Part shown: positions 1 to 6,278 of the stretch, in pieces
Layout: each line of letters opens with the position of its first letter
How positions within the stretch are numbered: position 1 is the first letter of the stretch
The notes under the pieces: model-generated
The model's database searches: none
Seen by the model: only the letters and a program-made list of their open reading frames with translations
Told to the model about the DNA's origin: nothing
Source: JBBQXY01 sp051004815
Lineage (GTDB): Bacteria > Chloroflexota > Ktedonobacteria > Ktedonobacterales > Ktedonobacteraceae
DNA length: 6,290 bases
Assembly: GCA_051004815.1 (NCBI GenBank)
Contig: JBPCJY010000223.1
Span: 1-6,290 of the forward strand
Reading direction: 5' to 3'
Position numbers and translations under genes: made by a program

Positions 1-2711
1 TTCATGTGGTGGTCGAGGAAGGAGAGCGGCGCACCGAGCGTGAAGCAGTCCAGCCAGAGGCTGACCTTGGCCAGTTCAACGGCCATGGGGTTGAGGTCTA
101 CGCCGTAGATGCAGCGTTTCAAGACCTGCCTCTTGAGCAGGTTGATATCCGTCAGCTTGTTGATGTCTACCGTCACCTCCTGCTTCTCCATCTCTTGCTG
201 GATTTCGCGGCGCGTCTCGGCCAGTTCGTGGACGATGGGATTCCATTTGAAGGCCGTCAGGAATTTCGCCAACTGGTCGGTGATATAGTCCACCGCCTCG
301 ACCAGGAAGTGGCCGCTGCCCATGGCGGGGTCAAGCACTTTCAGATCAAAAAAGGCCACATTGAGCGTCTCGCGAAAGTGTTTGTAGGTCTCGTTCTCTG
401 GCGTATCGCCTTTAGTGAGTAGGTGCTGCTTTTGTAGAGCCTTTTCCCTGTCCTTCTTGCTTCTGAGTAACTGCTCTGCCGCACGGAACTGTGGGCGCAG
501 AGCCTCCAACTTTTCTGTGAGGACAGGGCCAACAGTGTGTTCGACAATGTATTTGACGATATAGTCAGGGGTGTAGTAGCTGCCCGTGGCCTTGCGTTCG
601 CGACGGTCGTTTTCCAGGTAGACCGTGCTTTTGGGGTACGTCCTATCGGTGGCATACTGGCCGCGCCCATCTTTCACAATGGGAAGTTTTTTCTGCACAG
701 CTTCCGCGTAAGGCACGATCTCTTCCGTCTTCTTGCCCTTAACGACGGCCATCTCCTCCGGCGCAACGCGCAGTTTAAATTCCAGTAGCCCTTCATAGAT
801 ACTGCCAAGCTGGCGCACGCCCAGGCTCTTGTAGTCGATGAAGGCCAGGTCTTGCCGTTTCTCGTCCACGTCACGCGCCATGCGGTCCAGACCCAAGGCT
901 AGTTCGCGGTCGGGTATTTTGTGCGTGGAGAGGAAACGCGCCACCGCCGCTTCGGGTGAAGGATCGTTGGGGTCTGGCTCTGTCACAAAGAGGCCACCGT
1001 TATAGATCGGCACGTTCAGGCTGGCATCGCCCTTGTCTACCGCCTGGAATAGCTCTTGTAGCTCATCATAGAAGCGCGTGCTGAGATCATGATAGGCACC
1101 GCGAATCTTCTTCGGTGCCTGATCCTCAATCCTCCCCGCTTGCTCGGCAATCTGCTGCTTGACTCGTTCCAGACTTTTCATAGAGTACCCGCGCACTTCG
1201 CGTACCGGCAGCAGGTCGCGACTCTCGGCGTAGAGCAGGAAGAGCATGCGATAGAGGAAGGTGAGGGTGCCGCTGAAATAGGGTTCCAGCACACGGTTGC
1301 GCTCTTCGTCGCCCATACTTTCCAGGTTGGCAGCTATCTGCCCCGTTTGCCGCGCATGTTTGATAAAGCCACGCGCGAAATGGGGGAAAATCTCATCAAA
1401 GACGCGATTTTTGAGCCGTTCTCCCAGAATACGAGCATAGCGTTCGCTCTCGCTCAACAGGCTATCGAGAAAACACATCTCCCGCTGCTCACCCGCGCTC
1501 ACCTGCGTTTCTGCTATGAAAGCGTTGGCACGGAAGAGTAGCCAGAAATAGCGGAAGGCCACCTGGACATTGGCGGCGGGCAAGGCCAGCGTCTCCTCCA
1601 CGTCAATCTCATAATAATTGGTGGCGCGACTATGTGCCTTGGCCGAATACAACCGCCATATCTTGCCATTGGTCACAATGGCCCAATCCGCCTCACCCCG
1701 ATCCAACAGAGTCACCACCGACGCCCCCGGATTCTCATCCGACGTCTCGTTGTCGCGCTGATCGTCCTTCCCATCCAAATTGCGCCCCCACGTATATGCC
1801 AAACATAACGCGATGGGCTTGCTGGTTGCCGGGGATTGGTTGGGGCTGGAAGTGGCAGCATATAACCTATAATGTGGCTCAATCTCGTTCTCATGTGCGG
1901 CGGGTTTAGCAAGTTGGGCGACAAAACCGAGCGCGGTCAACACTGGTTCGATGAGTTGTGTATGCACAACTTTTAACGGTTGATTGTTATAGGTTTCGCG
2001 CACATCATCATACTGTACGCGTAACGTATTGAAGGCACGGGTCATGGCGGCAGCATTGCTGGCGTTGTCCCAGATGGCGTCGTGTGGCAGGCGTTCCTTG
2101 AGATAATAATCGGAGAAGAGGGCGCGGTTATTGAAGAAGGGTTCACTCCAATCGGCGACGTCATACGCGCTGACTAGCTTGTCGTATTGGGCAAAGGTAT
2201 CGCTCTCGGTATAACTGAAACGGCGCAAGACGCGCAGCGCAACCTCGTTAGGGTTACGGCGTTGGACAGTCAGGACGCGTGGTCGCACGCTGACCTGCTT
2301 CGATCCCACGGGCATCTGTAGTGTAGCTTCCTGAACCTTCAGCGCGTCCGCGTTAAAACGCTCGATCAGCACAAAGTCCAAACGCTCGTAATCTTCGGTC
2401 AGTACCAGTAAATAGTCGCCAGGACGGTCCCGCAACGCTCGTACAATGCCCTGCGTATTCGCAACGGTGACTGAGCGCAGTTCAAAGAGATAGACCTCAA
2501 AAAATCCCCCATCCTGGCTGGCGATACGTTCGATACGGCGTATATTGGTCTTGAGGGTGTCATTGCCTATGCCCATGGCGGAGACGTTCTGTAGCAGTCG
2601 CTGGTTGGTATCGTAGCCCAGCTTCGCGAAAAAAGCCGTAATCGCATCGCGACTGGAGAGAAGTTGAACATCGTCGCGTAAAAGTTCGTAGTCATGTCGG
2701 GTCTGGAGCAT
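1..2711 (-). CDS. Eco57I-type (type IIG-like) adenine-specific DNA methyltransferase, 3' end beyond the window
   Basis: The frame is open for 903 codons and runs off the left edge. The protein should transfer a methyl group from S-adenosylmethionine to N6 of adenine in a specific DNA site. In order it shows: an N-terminal region of about 150 residues of unknown role (FFEVYLFELRSV near residue 70); a degenerate nuclease-like region at about 270-340, with EPHYRLY at 278-284 and LAYTWGRNLD at 304-313; a helical linker with LGSIYEGLLEFKL; methylase motif X (GSYYTP, 710-715); motif I, the AdoMet-binding DPAMGSGHF (794-802); and GVDLNPMAVELAK from 870 with SLWLDCF after it. The NPPY catalytic motif and target-recognition domain must lie outside the window. 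The start at 2711 has only a distant GAGG (2723-2726). An in-frame ATG at 2744 would add MYARNREVVSL but has no visible ribosome binding site. It could be a solitary or defence-system methylase (PglX- or DrmMI-like), but the family is not settled. Confidence 0.92.
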   Translation of the reverse strand, partial: MLQTRHDYELLRDDVQLLSSRDAITAFFAKLGYDTNQRLLQNVSAMGIGNDTLKTNIRRIERIASQDGGFFEVYLFELRSVTVANTQGIVRALRDRPGDYLLVLTEDYERLDFVLIERFNADALKVQEATLQMPVGSKQVSVRPRVLTVQRRNPNEVALRVLRRFSYTESDTFAQYDKLVSAYDVADWSEPFFNNRALFSDYYLKERLPHDAIWDNASNAAAMTRAFNTLRVQYDDVRETYNNQPLKVVHTQLIEPVLTALGFVAQLAKPAAHENEIEPHYRLYAATSSPNQSPATSKPIALCLAYTWGRNLDGKDDQRDNETSDENPGASVVTLLDRGEADWAIVTNGKIWRLYSAKAHSRATNYYEIDVEETLALPAANVQVAFRYFWLLFRANAFIAETQVSAGEQREMCFLDSLLSESERYARILGERLKNRVFDEIFPHFARGFIKHARQTGQIAANLESMGDEERNRVLEPYFSGTLTFLYRMLFLLYAESRDLLPVREVRGYSMKSLERVKQQIAEQAGRIEDQAPKKIRGAYHDLSTRFYDELQELFQAVDKGDASLNVPIYNGGLFVTEPDPNDPSPEAAVARFLSTHKIPDRELALGLDRMARDVDEKRQDLAFIDYKSLGVRQLGSIYEGLLEFKLRVAPEEMAVVKGKKTEEIVPYAEAVQKKLPIVKDGRGQYATDRTYPKSTVYLENDRRERKATGSYYTPDYIVKYIVEHTVGPVLTEKLEALRPQFRAAEQLLRSKKDREKALQKQHLLTKGDTPENETYKHFRETLNVAFFDLKVLDPAMGSGHFLVEAVDYITDQLAKFLTAFKWNPIVHELAETRREIQQEMEKQEVTVDINKLTDINLLKRQVLKRCIYGVDLNPMAVELAKVSLWLDCFTLGAPLSFLDHHM

Positions 2712-2775
2712 AAGGGAGACAACCTCACGATTTCTAGCATACATACACGATTGTAATCTACAGTTATGGTAGGGT

Positions 2776-3657
2776 CTATCGCGCTGCAAGCCTATCATTC
2801 GGGGGTGAGATTGTCAAGCCGTGGGGTATGGATTCGCGCTCTAGTATCCACTGCGCAATACTATGGCATGGCTGACACCAGACGTGTCCTGCGTGTATGA
2901 GGGAGCGCAGTTCTTTCAGGGTTTCGTACATTACCTCGAAGTGTTCTGGCTGGTCTTCCAGGAAGGGATGAAATAGCAGGGAAAGGTAGGCGCGATTTTG
3001 TACGGACTTTTGCAAGGCGGTGTGCAGTGTTGCGCGGAAATGTGTGGGGGAAAGAACATCGTGTGTATCACCAAACTGCTCACGATGGCTACTAAAGTGA
3101 GGAAGATAGGCGTAGGCATCGACACAGGGCCATGCAAAAGGTAACATGACCAGGCCATCGGTGATGCTGGCGGTGGAACCAGCGGGTGAGCAGTAGACAA
3201 AGCCCATAGTTTTGAGCAGATTGACCGATGAGGATGTCAGTTCTCCCCCTGGAGGGCGAAAACCATAGGGCCTTATCGCTAATTTGCCCATGGCATGGAT
3301 ACCGTGCGCAAGAATCCGCGTCTCTTCGGCATGGTTGAGGTGTTGCCACGCCTCGTGACGCCAGGCGTGGTAGCCAACCTCATGTCCAGTAGCTACAATG
3401 TTTTGCAGGGCATGAGGGTATAATTCGGCATTGAGTCCCTCCACGAAGAATGTGGCGCAAAGCTCTAGCTCGGCAAGCATCCGCAAGATGGCGGGCAGGG
3501 CACGCGTGACTGAGAAGTGTTGCCCAAGGGGCATGTCCGATGGCCAGAGGCCGCGTTCCAGATCGGCAGCTTCACCCAGGTTATCAAAGGTGATACTTAC
3601 GGCGGCAGCACAACGGTCAGGCCCCCAGCCATCTGAGATTGGAGATGGCGAATACAT
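2776..3657 (-). CDS. NodB-fold polysaccharide deacetylase family protein, probably a cytoplasmic amide or N-acyl hydrolase
   Basis: A 293-residue protein covering the whole carbohydrate esterase 4 / PuuE-type fold. Motif 1 is TFDN (23-26), where classical deacetylases have TFDD. Motif 2 is HAWRH (97-101), the histidine pair. Motif 3 is FRPPGG (133-138), motif 4 is WPCVDAY (176-182) and motif 5 is LLFHP (227-231). ATFFVEG (68-74) is also typical. There is no signal peptide or membrane segment, so it should act in the cytoplasm, which argues against cell-wall polysaccharide as substrate. The start at 3657 lies 8 bases after AGAGGAG. ATG 3663 is only 2 bases from it, and the longer frame from 3858 would run back into the CoA-transferase gene. 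It follows that gene by 22 bases and is probably co-translated with it. The fold is clear but the substrate is unknown; a PuuE-like ring-amide hydrolase is possible. Confidence 0.9.
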   Translation of the reverse strand: MYSPSPISDGWGPDRCAAAVSITFDNLGEAADLERGLWPSDMPLGQHFSVTRALPAILRMLAELELCATFFVEGLNAELYPHALQNIVATGHEVGYHAWRHEAWQHLNHAEETRILAHGIHAMGKLAIRPYGFRPPGGELTSSSVNLLKTMGFVYCSPAGSTASITDGLVMLPFAWPCVDAYAYLPHFSSHREQFGDTHDVLSPTHFRATLHTALQKSVQNRAYLSLLFHPFLEDQPEHFEVMYETLKELRSLIHAGHVWCQPCHSIAQWILERESIPHGLTISPPNDRLAAR

Positions 3658-3665
3658 AATCATCT

Positions 3666-3672
3666 CTCCTCT
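3666..3672 (-). promoter_or_regulatory. Ribosome binding site deciding the deacetylase start
   Basis: On the minus strand AGAGGAG is followed by ATGATTATG. The spacer to the second ATG (3657) is 8 bases and to the first (3663) only 2, which favours the second. The site lies in the 22-base gap just after the TAA stop of the preceding CoA-transferase gene. Confidence 0.8.
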
Positions 3673-3679
3673 TTTCTCG

Positions 3680-4459
3680 TTATGCTTCCGCGGCACTAAG
3701 CCCGGAACGAATGAGCTGTAACTCATTACTGGTTGGTGGAGATGTCTCAGTAAGAGTATGCGCTCTGCGCACCTGCCAGCCCATTTCGCTGTACACATGC
3801 TCCAGGGTGACACCTGGATAGAGTGACGTGAGTTGCATTTCATGCTCCTCATTCGCAAAGTTGAAGATGGCTTTATCGGTAATGACCAGTTCTGGCCCTG
3901 CGCCTGGCATGCCTAGCTTGCGTCGTGCATCGGAGCCATGCATATGACCAGGGCTGGTGAGAAAGTCTAGTTGCTCGACAAAGGCCCGTTTTTTAAGGTG
4001 CATGATGATAAAGATACGTTGTGCATTGATGGCGATTTCGCAGGCACCACCGCTCCCTGGTAGGCGAATCTTGGGATGCGTGTAGTTGCCGATCACGCTT
4101 GAGTTCAGGTTGCCATAACGATCGATTTGCGCACCGCCAACGAGGGCGACTTCCACCAGCCCACCCTGGAGATACAGGCCAAACAGATCGGCCATTGAGA
4201 CGACCGAAATTGCCCCGGTCACAAGCGTTGGATCGCCGATTGAGAGTGGCAGACGGGGCGGCTGTGCGCCATAAACGCCCGATTCGTAGATGAGTTCGAG
4301 ATCGGGGGCGACCGTGTGGCGGGCCAGGTTGCACGCGATATTTGGCAGACCTACACCGACAAAGACGATGCGTACGCCGCCCAATGCCCGTGCCGCTGAG
4401 ACGATCATCAACTCAGCCGGTGTATAGTCGCTGCCGTGAGGTGTATGTTCAACTGTCAT
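3680..4459 (-). CDS. CoA-transferase subunit beta, family I (GctB-like)
   Basis: A 259-residue beta subunit of a heteromeric family I CoA-transferase, which moves CoA between an acyl-CoA and a free carboxylate through a glutamyl-CoA intermediate. Visible family signatures are VGVGLPNIACNLA (34-46), IYESGVYGAQP (57-67), LPLSIGDP, VSMADLFGLYLQGG, GGAQIDRYGNLN and LPGSGGACEIA. Glu59 in the ESG motif sits where glutaconate CoA-transferase beta carries its catalytic glutamate. As I recall, the related ring-cleaving hydrolase subunit IpdB lacks this residue, so a true transferase is more likely. The start overlaps the alpha-subunit stop as ATGA, and TGGAG lies 7 bases upstream inside the alpha gene, which indicates translational coupling. 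The length is normal for the family. The acyl substrate cannot be told from sequence; automatic tools may label it IpdB or GctB. Confidence 0.93.
   Translation of the reverse strand: MTVEHTPHGSDYTPAELMIVSAARALGGVRIVFVGVGLPNIACNLARHTVAPDLELIYESGVYGAQPPRLPLSIGDPTLVTGAISVVSMADLFGLYLQGGLVEVALVGGAQIDRYGNLNSSVIGNYTHPKIRLPGSGGACEIAINAQRIFIIMHLKKRAFVEQLDFLTSPGHMHGSDARRKLGMPGAGPELVITDKAIFNFANEEHEMQLTSLYPGVTLEHVYSEMGWQVRRAHTLTETSPPTSNELQLIRSGLSAAEA
4456..4459 (-). other. ATGA stop/start overlap coupling CoA-transferase alpha and beta
   Basis: The alpha-subunit stop (TGA) and the beta-subunit start (ATG) share bases as ATGA. The beta ribosome binding site (GGAG at 4467-4470) lies inside the alpha gene, 7 bases before the start. 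This arrangement favours equal production of the two subunits of one complex. Confidence 0.9.
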
Positions 4460-5373
4460 TGATATACTCCATAATCGACGGGAGAGGCAAGGGCAGTGCC
4501 GGGCCGAATGCGTTCCATAGTCCCCCTACCAAGTTTGCGCATGTATTCAGCATGATCCGCAACATTGTAGACCCACTCGTTGAGCCAATCCTGTGTGCGT
4601 TGCTGATCGCGTGAGATGACATCCCACTCCAGATAGAATGCATTATCGCGGTCGTAGTAGCCCTGGACATAGGATGGGTGCGCTCCGTATGGGAGATGGA
4701 CGACCGCGTCCACGATCAAACCAGGGATGAGTGTCCGATTGGGATCGGAGCGAATCACCGCTTCTTCCACCAGCTCCTCAGCGACGATGATGACCTTTTT
4801 GGCGGCGAAGGCAACCTCCTTCTGTACTCCTAATAAGCCCCACAGGTGGGTATTGCCATGTTGGTCGGCCCGTTGTGCATGGAGGATGGCTACATCGGGA
4901 GTGAGCGGAGGTACCACGGCCACCTTGCCATTCCCGTAGGGGCTTTCGACAAATTTAATGTGCTCATTCACAGCGGGCATGTCGGAGCCGAGATAGCTTT
5001 GTAACGGGAAGAAAGGGAGGTGCGTCGCTCCGGCAATGTAGCGTCCCACCATGCCATAGTGCGAGTATTCTTCTAGCTCAAGGGGGACAGGAATGCCGTT
5101 CTCGATAGCACGGCGCAGACAATGCAAGGGGCCAACGCCAGGATTGCCCAGGTAGCTGAATACTAACTTACGTGCTGTCCCTGCCGCAACCATCTGATCG
5201 TAGATCAGGTCGGGCGTCATGCGAATCAAGGTTAAGTCGCGACGCCGCTGGCGGATAATCTCGTGTCCGGCGGCGAAGCAGATAAAAGCCGTGAAGCCCT
5301 CAATTGCTACCGACATACCATCATGTACATACTCGGCAATGGCCTCGCGCAGCGAGAGACGTTTATCAGCCAT
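4456..5373 (-). CDS. CoA-transferase subunit alpha, family I (GctA/IpdA-like)
   Basis: A 305-residue alpha subunit, the partner of the beta subunit encoded immediately downstream. It begins with the usual SLREAIAEYVHDGMSVAIEGF (roughly 7-27). It then has YLGNPGVGPLHCLRRA (74-89), ELEEYSHYGM (99-108), a proline-rich stretch PFFPLQSYLGSD (120-131), VVPPLTPDVAILHA and RADQHGN (about 150-175), EELVEEA, and a C-terminal aromatic tail. This order is shared by GctA and IpdA proteins of COG1788. The alpha subunit helps bind CoA, and catalysis needs the beta subunit. The start at 5373 has GGAGG at a 7-base spacing, and 30 bases separate it from the stop of the upstream esterase gene. The TGA stop lies within the ATGA overlap with the beta gene, which shows that TGA is read as stop here. 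The soluble cytoplasmic complex probably acts in carboxylic-acid catabolism; the substrate is not determinable. Confidence 0.93.
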   Translation of the reverse strand: MADKRLSLREAIAEYVHDGMSVAIEGFTAFICFAAGHEIIRQRRRDLTLIRMTPDLIYDQMVAAGTARKLVFSYLGNPGVGPLHCLRRAIENGIPVPLELEEYSHYGMVGRYIAGATHLPFFPLQSYLGSDMPAVNEHIKFVESPYGNGKVAVVPPLTPDVAILHAQRADQHGNTHLWGLLGVQKEVAFAAKKVIIVAEELVEEAVIRSDPNRTLIPGLIVDAVVHLPYGAHPSYVQGYYDRDNAFYLEWDVISRDQQRTQDWLNEWVYNVADHAEYMRKLGRGTMERIRPGTALASPVDYGVYQ

Positions 5374-5380
5374 GTATAAT

Positions 5381-5385
5381 CCTCC
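5381..5385 (-). promoter_or_regulatory. Ribosome binding site of CoA-transferase alpha
   Basis: GGAGG on the minus strand lies 7 bases before the ATG at 5373, inside the 30-base gap after the esterase stop. The strong independent site means the CoA-transferase can still be translated although the upstream gene holds a premature stop. Confidence 0.8.
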
Positions 5386-5403
5386 AAGATGATGTGTGCG
5401 CCG

Positions 5404-6045
5404 CTATGCCGAGACCTTTTGCAGTATGGCTCGTGCGACGGCGATTTCATCATCATTAACAATATGGTCCATACCTGGATAGACACGCTCGATGACTTGC
5501 GCCCCCATTTGTCTGAACATTGCCGCGCTTTCCTGCACGCGTTCTAGAGGAACAAAGCTGTCAATGTCACTTGTGCCGAGAAAGATGGGCGTTTCCAGGA
5601 ATAAGCCCGAATGGGACCACTGCGTTCCCTTTGGCCCTATAAGCCCTCCCGTAAAGAGCACAATCCCGCCGTAGCGATCAGCATGGCGAACCGCGTACTC
5701 AGCCGTCAAGCATGCCCCTTGCGAGAAGCCCAGCAAGACAAGCTGCTGTTTGCTGAAGCCTTTGCCCAGCAATTCTTGGATGAGGGCGTCATAGATGGCA
5801 AGCGCGGATGACAGGAATGGTTCATTGCTTTCTATACGTTCCATGAAGCCAAATGGATACCAGGTATTGTCCTTTGCCGTAGGAGCCAGGTAGGTAAATG
5901 CATTGTTCCCGATTCATGCGGCCAGCTCAAGGATATCGTCGGTGGTGCGTCCTCTGCCGTGCATCATGATGGCGACGGCGTGGCTTTCCGCGAGTGGCCT
6001 ACCACGCGTTATTAATGGTTGTTCTTCGTGGGGGTGTGGGTGCAT
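5404..6045 (-). pseudogene. Alpha/beta-hydrolase (phospholipase/carboxylesterase family, YpfH-like) interrupted by an in-frame TGA
   Basis: Read through one stop, this is a typical 213-codon esterase. It has MMHGRGRTTDDIL at 27-39 (oxyanion region), a TGA at codon 44 (5914-5916), then in the same frame FTYLAP, NTWYPF, the nucleophile elbow GFSQG (Ser108), SDIDSFVP (catalytic Asp162 likely) and GMDHIV (His194). Family members hydrolyse carboxyl esters or thioesters in the cytoplasm. Everything after the stop is intact, so the lesion is either recent, a sequencing error, or a site of readthrough. Restart at ATG 5844 would give 146 residues with the triad but without the first strands and the HGRG loop, and probably would not fold. 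The chosen start, 6045, lies 8 bases after GAGG; ATG 6051 is only 2 bases from it. The N-terminus is rich in histidine (MHPHPHEE). It is the first gene of the run, 30 bases before CoA-transferase alpha. Confidence 0.85.
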
Positions 6046-6053
6046 ATGCATTT

Positions 6054-6057
6054 CCTC
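6054..6057 (-). promoter_or_regulatory. Ribosome binding site of the interrupted esterase
   Basis: GAGG on the minus strand, preceded by a run of eight A residues, stands 8 bases before ATG 6045 and 2 bases before ATG 6051. The spacing favours 6045 as the start, which gives MHPHPHEE rather than MHMHPHPHEE. Confidence 0.6.
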
Positions 6058-6103
6058 GTTTTTTTTGGGTTTGTAGGTCGTGCCAGAGATACATCCAGGG
6101 TAC

Positions 6104-6134
6104 CCAATTGGGTCTTTCACTGGGAGGTTTTTTG
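6104..6134 (+). repeat. Left arm of the 31-bp outer inverted repeat
   Basis: It begins CCAATTGGGTC and ends GGAGGTTTTTTG. Every base pairs with the reverse complement of 6248-6278. The tip contains the small palindrome CCCAATTGGG (6103-6112). Confidence 0.95.
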
Positions 6135-6152
6135 AAACGCGCCGGTTTCGCC

Positions 6153-6180
6153 TGTCATGCTGAACCCAGCGCAGAATCTC
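6153..6180 (+). repeat. Left arm of the inner hairpin repeat (TGTCATGCTGA type)
   Basis: The 28-base arm TGTCATGCTGA...CAGAATCTC matches the reverse complement of 6196-6223 at 26 of 28 positions; the two differences are in the middle (ACC versus GCG). The loop between the arms is 15 bases (6181-6195). Confidence 0.93.
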
Positions 6181-6195
6181 CGTGCGGCCCGACGA

Positions 6196-6223
6196 GAGAT
6201 TCTGCGCTGCGCTCAGCATGACA
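6196..6223 (-). repeat. Right arm of the inner hairpin repeat
   Basis: Read on the minus strand it starts TGTCATGCTGAGCGCAGCGC. This resembles widely dispersed hairpin repeats that I recall from Chloroflexota and other environmental bacteria. The pairing with 6153-6180 is seen directly; membership of a dispersed family is inference. Confidence 0.93.
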
Positions 6224-6247
6224 TTTCCCCTCGCCGATGCCTTTCCC

Positions 6248-6278
6248 CAAAAAACCTCCCAGTGAAAGACCCAATTGG
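6248..6278 (-). repeat. Right arm of the 31-bp outer inverted repeat
   Basis: Its reverse complement is identical over all 31 bases to 6104-6134. Beyond it the match breaks by one base before both sides reach TA. Confidence 0.95.

Larger units (their letters stand above)
6103..6278. mobile_element. MITE-like 176-bp non-coding element with nested inverted repeats
   Basis: The two ends are 31-bp perfect inverted repeats and the centre is a second inverted repeat with 28-base arms. The sequence TA stands immediately outside both ends (6101-6102 and 6279-6280), as expected for insertion at TA by an IS630/Tc1-mariner type transposase. There is no convincing reading frame inside. The left tip has one extra C compared with the right. 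The element sits about 57 bases upstream of the esterase start, so any transcript entering from the right would carry it as a long hairpin. The mobile origin is an inference; an intergenic palindromic repeat or a regulatory hairpin is the alternative. Confidence 0.6.

Noticed and set aside
6..422. Open frame of 138 codons on the plus strand
   Set aside because: It is the antisense shadow of methylase motifs I and X; the minus-strand reading is clearly the coding one.
1089..1541. Open frame of 150 codons on the plus strand
   Set aside because: It lies wholly opposite the methyltransferase, whose translation shows conserved motifs. The plus-strand product resembles no known protein and has no clear ribosome binding site.
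1634..1909. Proline-rich open frame on the plus strand
   Set aside because: It is antisense to the methylase. The low-complexity composition reflects the opposite strand and there is no family similarity.
2712..2775. Promoter or terminator between the deacetylase and methylase genes
   Set aside because: The 64 bases contain no stable hairpin and no well-spaced -35/-10 pair that I can defend.
3658..3858. N-terminal extension of the deacetylase to an ATG at 3858
   Set aside because: It would overlap the CoA-transferase beta gene by about 180 bases, and the extra sequence is arginine- and methionine-rich without family similarity. The ATG at 3657 has a good ribosome binding site.
5914..5916. 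Selenocysteine or recoded TGA
   Set aside because: No selenocysteine-insertion hairpin was recognised, the position is not a catalytic Cys in this family, and TGA serves as an ordinary stop in the neighbouring gene.
6052..6100. Promoter of the operon between the repeat and the esterase
   Set aside because: Weak -10-like strings such as TATCTC can be found, but none has a -35 box at a proper distance, so no promoter is called.
5917..6219. Longer start for the esterase fragment reading through the inverted repeat
   Set aside because: The residues before MHMHPH come from the palindromic element and are not protein-like. Ribosome binding site spacing supports a start at 6045.
6153..6223. Rho-independent terminator
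   Set aside because: The hairpin arms are too long and the following bases on either strand (TTTCCCC, or GGCGAAACC) are not a U-tract typical of termination. The nested outer repeats point to a repeat element.
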